A stretch of 26,109 nt of DNA. It comes from an uncultured Acidaminococcus sp. Lineage in GTDB: Bacteria > Bacillota > Negativicutes > Acidaminococcales > Acidaminococcaceae. The position numbers and the translations under genes are program-made. The first letter of the stretch is position 1; each line of letters opens with the position of its first letter. A model generated the notes under the pieces. That model was not told the origin of the DNA. It did not search any database and was given only the letters and a program-made list of their open reading frames with translations. The DNA lies in assembly GCA_900538365.1 (NCBI GenBank), contig UPXT01000028.1, positions 1 through 26,109 on the forward strand. Reading direction: 5' to 3'. This document shows, in pieces, positions 22,794 through 26,109 of the stretch.

Positions 22794-23993
22794 ATGACAA
22801 TCCCGCCCTACTTTTCTTTCCTGAAAAAAATCCCGCGTTTTCCCTGGATATTGCGCCAGTGTGCGCTCCTTTTTGCTTTAACGGCTTTTGCCATCCTGCC
22901 CGGCACGGCAGAACCCAAAAAGGAGCTGGCGCCGGTCCCCAAGGTTCATGAGGCAGAGATTGCCATTAGGTTATCGCAAAGTGAAGACTTTCACCTGCGC
23001 GGCTCCTATGCGCCACAGCAGATAATTCCTGCAAGAATCGCAGTCATAATACCGGAAACACCGGCGCCGCCCAAGGAAGCGCCGCCGCAAAAGACGGTTG
23101 CGGTCCTTACCATTTCCGCGGCTGGTGACTGCACCCTTGGAACGGATGAGGCCTTTGGCTATGAGGGAACCTTTCCTGCTGCCTATGATGCGGCAAATGG
23201 GGATGCGTCGGTCTTTTTGAAGGGCGTAGCCTCTATTTTTGCCCATGATGACCTCACCCTTGTCAATATGGAGGGGGCTCTGACGGAAAGTACGGACCGG
23301 CAGGAAAAGACGTTTGCTTTTAAAGGAAAGGCCGATTATGTGCGGGTCCTTATGGAAGGCAGCGTCGAAGCAGCGACCCTTGCCAATAATCACAGCTATG
23401 ACTATGGGAATGAAGGCTACTGGGATACGTTCGGCACCTTAGGAAAAGCTGGCGTCATGCCTTTTGGCTATGAAGAAAGTCCCGTCATGCTCGTAAAGGG
23501 CATCCCCGTTGGCCTTGTTGGCATCAATGACCTTGCGGGCGGCGCACAGACGCAGCTCATTGCGGAACTGGAAAAAGTGAAGCGAAAGGGCGCCCGTCTC
23601 ATCATCTGCTATTTCCATTGGGGAACGGAGCTTGAGCCTTATGCCGACGAGGATCAGCGCGATCTTGCTCATCTTGCTATCGATTACGGCGCCCATTTGG
23701 TCCTTGGTGCCCATCCCCATATTGTGCAGGGAACGGAGACCTACAAAGGGCGGCGCATCATCTATAGCTTGGGAAATTTCTGCTTCGGCGGCAACAGCAA
23801 TCCCCGTGACAAAGACGCCCTCATTTACCAGGAACGCTTTACCTTTGAGGACGGGCAGCTTCGTGGTTCCGACGGCGGCACGCTCATCCCCTGCCGCATC
23901 TCCTCGACGCCTTATTATAATGACTATCGGCCTGTCCTTTATGAGGGGGCTGAAAAGGAACGGGTCCTTCAAAAGATTGCGGACCGGTCCTAA
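22794..23993 (+). CDS. CapA-family protein (PGA_cap metallophosphatase-like fold), membrane anchored
   Basis: A 399-residue protein. A short basic N-terminus and one hydrophobic segment (about 19-36) suggest an uncleaved anchor, then a proline/alanine-rich linker to about residue 100. The CapA domain follows: ISAAGDCTLG with D112, VNMEGALTE near 160, ANNHSYDYG near 198, a CYFHWGTE motif near 270, GAHPHIVQG near 308 and YSLGNFCFGG near 325. The Asp, Asn-His and His clusters are those of calcineurin-like metal sites. Founding members take part in poly-gamma-glutamate capsule synthesis, but no capB/capC genes are here, so a cell-wall or surface role is only possible. ATG 22794 follows AAAGGAG; an upstream ATG at 22749 has none. 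Confidence 0.85.
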   Translation: MTIPPYFSFLKKIPRFPWILRQCALLFALTAFAILPGTAEPKKELAPVPKVHEAEIAIRLSQSEDFHLRGSYAPQQIIPARIAVIIPETPAPPKEAPPQKTVAVLTISAAGDCTLGTDEAFGYEGTFPAAYDAANGDASVFLKGVASIFAHDDLTLVNMEGALTESTDRQEKTFAFKGKADYVRVLMEGSVEAATLANNHSYDYGNEGYWDTFGTLGKAGVMPFGYEESPVMLVKGIPVGLVGINDLAGGAQTQLIAELEKVKRKGARLIICYFHWGTELEPYADEDQRDLAHLAIDYGAHLVLGAHPHIVQGTETYKGRRIIYSLGNFCFGGNSNPRDKDALIYQERFTFEDGQLRGSDGGTLIPCRISSTPYYNDYRPVLYEGAEKERVLQKIADRS

Positions 23994-24016
23994 CGAAAAA
24001 GAAATGAAGTGATTGT

Positions 24017-25381
24017 ATGGCACAACGCCGCGGTAAGGATATGACCCAGGGGCCCATCCTGCCTCTTATTGTAAAATTCAGTCTGCCCCTACTCATGGGC
24101 AGCCTCTTCCAACAGACCTATAATCTTGTCGATACGGCCATTGTGGGGCAAACTTTGGGGGCTAAGGCTCTTGCCGCCGTAGGCTCGTCGACAAGCATCC
24201 AGTTCCTCGTCATGGGCTTTTGCATCGGCATGAGTCTGGGTTTTTCCATCCCCGTGGGACAGCGCTTTGGCGCCAAGGACTACAGCGGCATGCACCGCTA
24301 TGAATATTCCGGGGGGATCCTCGCGGCCCTATTTGCTGCCCTTTTGACCCTCGTGACGACGGTTTTTTGTGATCACATCCTTCATATCCTGCAGGTGCCG
24401 GAAGAAATCTTTCATGATGCCTGGATTTATCTCATCATCATTTTCTGTGAAATTCCCTTTACGATCATGTATAATTACCTCGCCGGTCTCATGCGGGCCA
24501 TTGGCGACTCCAAGACGCCCTTTATCTATCTTGCCGTGGCGTCGGTCCTTAATATTGGCCTGGACTTTCTTTTTATCGTCAATGTTGGGATGGAGGTTGC
24601 CGGGGCGGCTTTGGCCACGGTCCTTTCCCAGGCCCTTTCGGCGCTCCTTTGCCTTTATGCGGTGGCGCGCCGCTACGACGTCCTTCATATCGAAGAAGAG
24701 GCCCGTCACTATGATTTCCTTGAAGGCCGTGACCTCATGGGCATCGGCATTCCTATGGGACTGCAGTATTCCATTACGGCCATTGGCTCCATGGTTATGC
24801 AGAGCGCCAATAACTCTTTGGGGACGCAGTTCGTATCGGCCTTTACGGCAGGAACGAAGATCAAGCTCTTTCTGCTCGCACCTTTTGATGCCTTTGCCAC
24901 GGCTGTCTCTACTTTTGTGGCTCAAAACTTTGGTGCCCGCCAGACGGACCGCATCCGCAAGGGCATTTACAAGGGGACCATCGTCAGCGTCCTTTACGGC
25001 GCGATTTTTGGCCTTTTTGCCATGATTTTGTGGGGCCGGGACCTGTGCCTTCTCTTTCTTGACGCGGCAAATACGGTCGAACTGGACCTTGCCGCCCTGT
25101 ACCTGCGCCGCATGGGGTACTGTCTGTGGGTGCTGGGGATCCTCAATGTGTGCCGTATGAGCATCCAAGGTCTGGGCAATGCCCGCAAGGCCATGCTGAG
25201 CGGGATCCTTGAGATGATTGCCCGCACCGTCGTGTCCGTCCTTTTTGTCGGCTCTTTTGGCTATGATGCCATTACTTGGGCTGACCAGGCGGCGTGGTTT
25301 GCAGCGACTTTCTTTGTCGTGCCTATGGTCATCTATTCCATTGGCAATGTGGAGCAGCATTTTAAGGGGGCCCTGTCATGA
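24017..25381 (+). CDS. MATE-family multidrug/toxin exporter
   Basis: A 454-residue exporter of the MATE family: KDMTQGPILPLIVKFSLPLL at the start, the inverted pair of six-helix halves, NLVDTAIVGQTLG near 37 and NNSLGTQFVSAFTAGTKI near 268 in the second half. These proteins expel cationic drugs or metabolites using a sodium or proton gradient. Start ATG 24017 has only a weak ribosome site; ATG 24041 (MTQGPI) has AAGGAT upstream and is a possible alternative start. The gene follows the CapA-like gene by 23 nt and overlaps the DUF523 gene by 4 nt, so the three are likely one transcript. Substrate unknown. Confidence 0.88.
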   Translation: MAQRRGKDMTQGPILPLIVKFSLPLLMGSLFQQTYNLVDTAIVGQTLGAKALAAVGSSTSIQFLVMGFCIGMSLGFSIPVGQRFGAKDYSGMHRYEYSGGILAALFAALLTLVTTVFCDHILHILQVPEEIFHDAWIYLIIIFCEIPFTIMYNYLAGLMRAIGDSKTPFIYLAVASVLNIGLDFLFIVNVGMEVAGAALATVLSQALSALLCLYAVARRYDVLHIEEEARHYDFLEGRDLMGIGIPMGLQYSITAIGSMVMQSANNSLGTQFVSAFTAGTKIKLFLLAPFDAFATAVSTFVAQNFGARQTDRIRKGIYKGTIVSVLYGAIFGLFAMILWGRDLCLLFLDAANTVELDLAALYLRRMGYCLWVLGILNVCRMSIQGLGNARKAMLSGILEMIARTVVSVLFVGSFGYDAITWADQAAWFAATFFVVPMVIYSIGNVEQHFKGALS

Positions 25382-25842
25382 GTGAAAAAACCATTCTTGT
25401 GAGCGCCTGTCTTTTGGGGACGCCCTGTCGCTATGATGGAAAAAGTAAGCCCAACACGGCAGTGAAGGCCTTTTTAAAAGCCTCTCATGCCCGCGTCATT
25501 CCCATCTGTCCCGAAGTGATGGGCGGCCTAGTGACGCCGCGCCCGCCGGCAGAAATCCAGCCTGATGGCCGCGTCATGACCCAAAGCGGTCTTGATGTGA
25601 CAGCGGCTTATGATCAAGGGGCCAAAAAGGTCCTGCAGCTTGCGCAAAAAGAGGGCGCCCATCTTGTCATCCTCCAGGCAAAAAGTCCCAGCTGCGGCGT
25701 TTCGTCCCGCTACGACGGGTCCTTTACGAAAACCCTTGTAAAGGCGCCTGGCGTTACGGCGCGCCTTTTAAAGGCCCATGGCATCCAGCTTTTGGAACCG
25801 CAGGATCTTGGAGGAAAGAAGCTTTTTGAAAGGAATTTATAA
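25378..25842 (+). CDS. DUF523 family protein
   Basis: A 154-residue protein of the DUF523 family. Both family signatures are present: SACLLGTPCRYDGKSK at residues 9-24 and LQAKSPSCGVSSRYDG near 100-115, with the cysteines C11, C17 and C108 expected in a metal- or sulfur-linked site. Function is not established. ATG 25378 overlaps the MATE stop (ATGA), so it is translationally coupled; it ends at 25842, sharing one base with the next start. Confidence 0.85.
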   Translation: MSEKTILVSACLLGTPCRYDGKSKPNTAVKAFLKASHARVIPICPEVMGGLVTPRPPAEIQPDGRVMTQSGLDVTAAYDQGAKKVLQLAQKEGAHLVILQAKSPSCGVSSRYDGSFTKTLVKAPGVTARLLKAHGIQLLEPQDLGGKKLFERNL

Positions 25843-26057
25843 TGACTAACTATTGTGCTCATTGTGGCCGCATTCTTCCCGAAAACGCCGCGTTCTGCCC
25901 AGCGTGCGGAACACCTGTGATAGAGGTCGACTCCAATCATCAGGAACCAAAGGAACCAGAAACGTTTTTTGAGCGTTTCAAAGCCGACTATTGGGGAACA
26001 AAGGGACGGCTCTGCCGCAAGGTCTTTCTCCTGCGCAGCCTTTCTGTTTTTGTTTTT
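25842..26057 (+). pseudogene. Zinc-ribbon/DUF805 membrane protein gene, interrupted after about 72 codons
   Basis: Begins with a zinc ribbon, C5-x2-C8 and C19-x2-C22 (CAHCGR...CPACGTPV), followed by an acidic linker and FERFKADYWGTKGRLCRKVFLLRSLSVFVFG, the usual entry into a DUF805-type membrane domain. The membrane part never follows: after FVFG the sequence becomes GGCTCTGTCACAAC and the frame stops at 26081 (SVTTNG). The gene is therefore cut by an inserted element or continues beyond the window on its far side. ATG 25842 overlaps the DUF523 stop by one base; AAAGG lies 8 nt upstream. Confidence 0.7.
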
Positions 26058-26109
26058 GGCTCTGTCACAACAAATGGTTGATTTTTGACGAGAAATAGCG
26101 TATAATAAT
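26058..26109 (+). mobile_element. Left end of an insertion sequence, with inward promoter (continues past window)
   Basis: GGCTCTGTCACAACAAATGG (26058-26077) begins with the same GGCTCT as the ISL3-type end at 2841. Just inside, TTGATT (26078-26083), a 17-nt spacer and TATAAT (26101-26106) form a consensus promoter reading inward, as expected ahead of a transposase. The transposase itself would lie outside the window, so the family (ISL3-like) is inferred from the end only. Confidence 0.6.

Overview
The window is about 26 kb of a low-to-medium GC chromosome. Gene content and style point to an anaerobic Negativicutes bacterium. Acidaminococcus or a close relative is my best guess from the citrate lyase subunit with a citrate-type carrier, the tripartite (TRAP) transporter, the T-box, the strong AAGGAGG ribosome sites and the general codon style. 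That genus call is inference; no rRNA is present to settle it.

Layout. (1) 143-2280: an ArnT/PMT-like membrane glycosyltransferase and a small unknown protein. (2) 2344-2806: two tandem, nearly identical small-RNA genes, each with its own terminator, separated by an inverted-repeat-rich spacer. (3) 2841-3515: a decayed ISL3-type transposase. (4) 3684-3757: tRNA-Gln(CUG). (5) 3873-5809: a cysteine-rich MarR regulator and a flavin disulfide oxidoreductase in one operon. (6) 5810-6900: a gene-free region holding direct repeats and one copy of a large multi-hairpin repeat, whose second copy lies at 19765-20557. (7) 6915-11548, minus strand: citF, a 2-hydroxycarboxylate carrier and an AbrB-family membrane protein, each with its own promoter. 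(8) A double-cupin protein and a convergent M48 membrane protease share a strong two-way terminator. (9) 13746-15665: an arsenic-type operon (permease, ArsR, a frameshifted ArsC, a small thioredoxin-like protein) behind a palindromic operator. (10) 15778-18961: a T-box leader and a complete DctP-DctQ-DctM TRAP transporter, then a LUD-domain protein. (11) 20601-22507, minus strand: a GntR/RCK_C regulator of the BusR (c-di-AMP) type with a YkvI-type membrane transporter. (12) 22794-25842: CapA-like protein, MATE exporter and DUF523 protein. (13) 25842-26109: a zinc-ribbon/DUF805 gene cut by what looks like the end of an insertion sequence.

Much of the window is about moving small molecules and controlling that transport: citrate-type acids (minus-strand carrier plus citF), an amino-acid-linked TRAP substrate (T-box), an osmolyte or amino acid (BusR-like/YkvI) and arsenicals. 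The least explained parts are non-coding: the twin small RNAs, the paired hairpin repeats found between convergent genes, and the T-box on a TRAP transporter. The BusR-like operator, with two 9-bp arms exactly 22 bp apart, is the most specific regulatory prediction.
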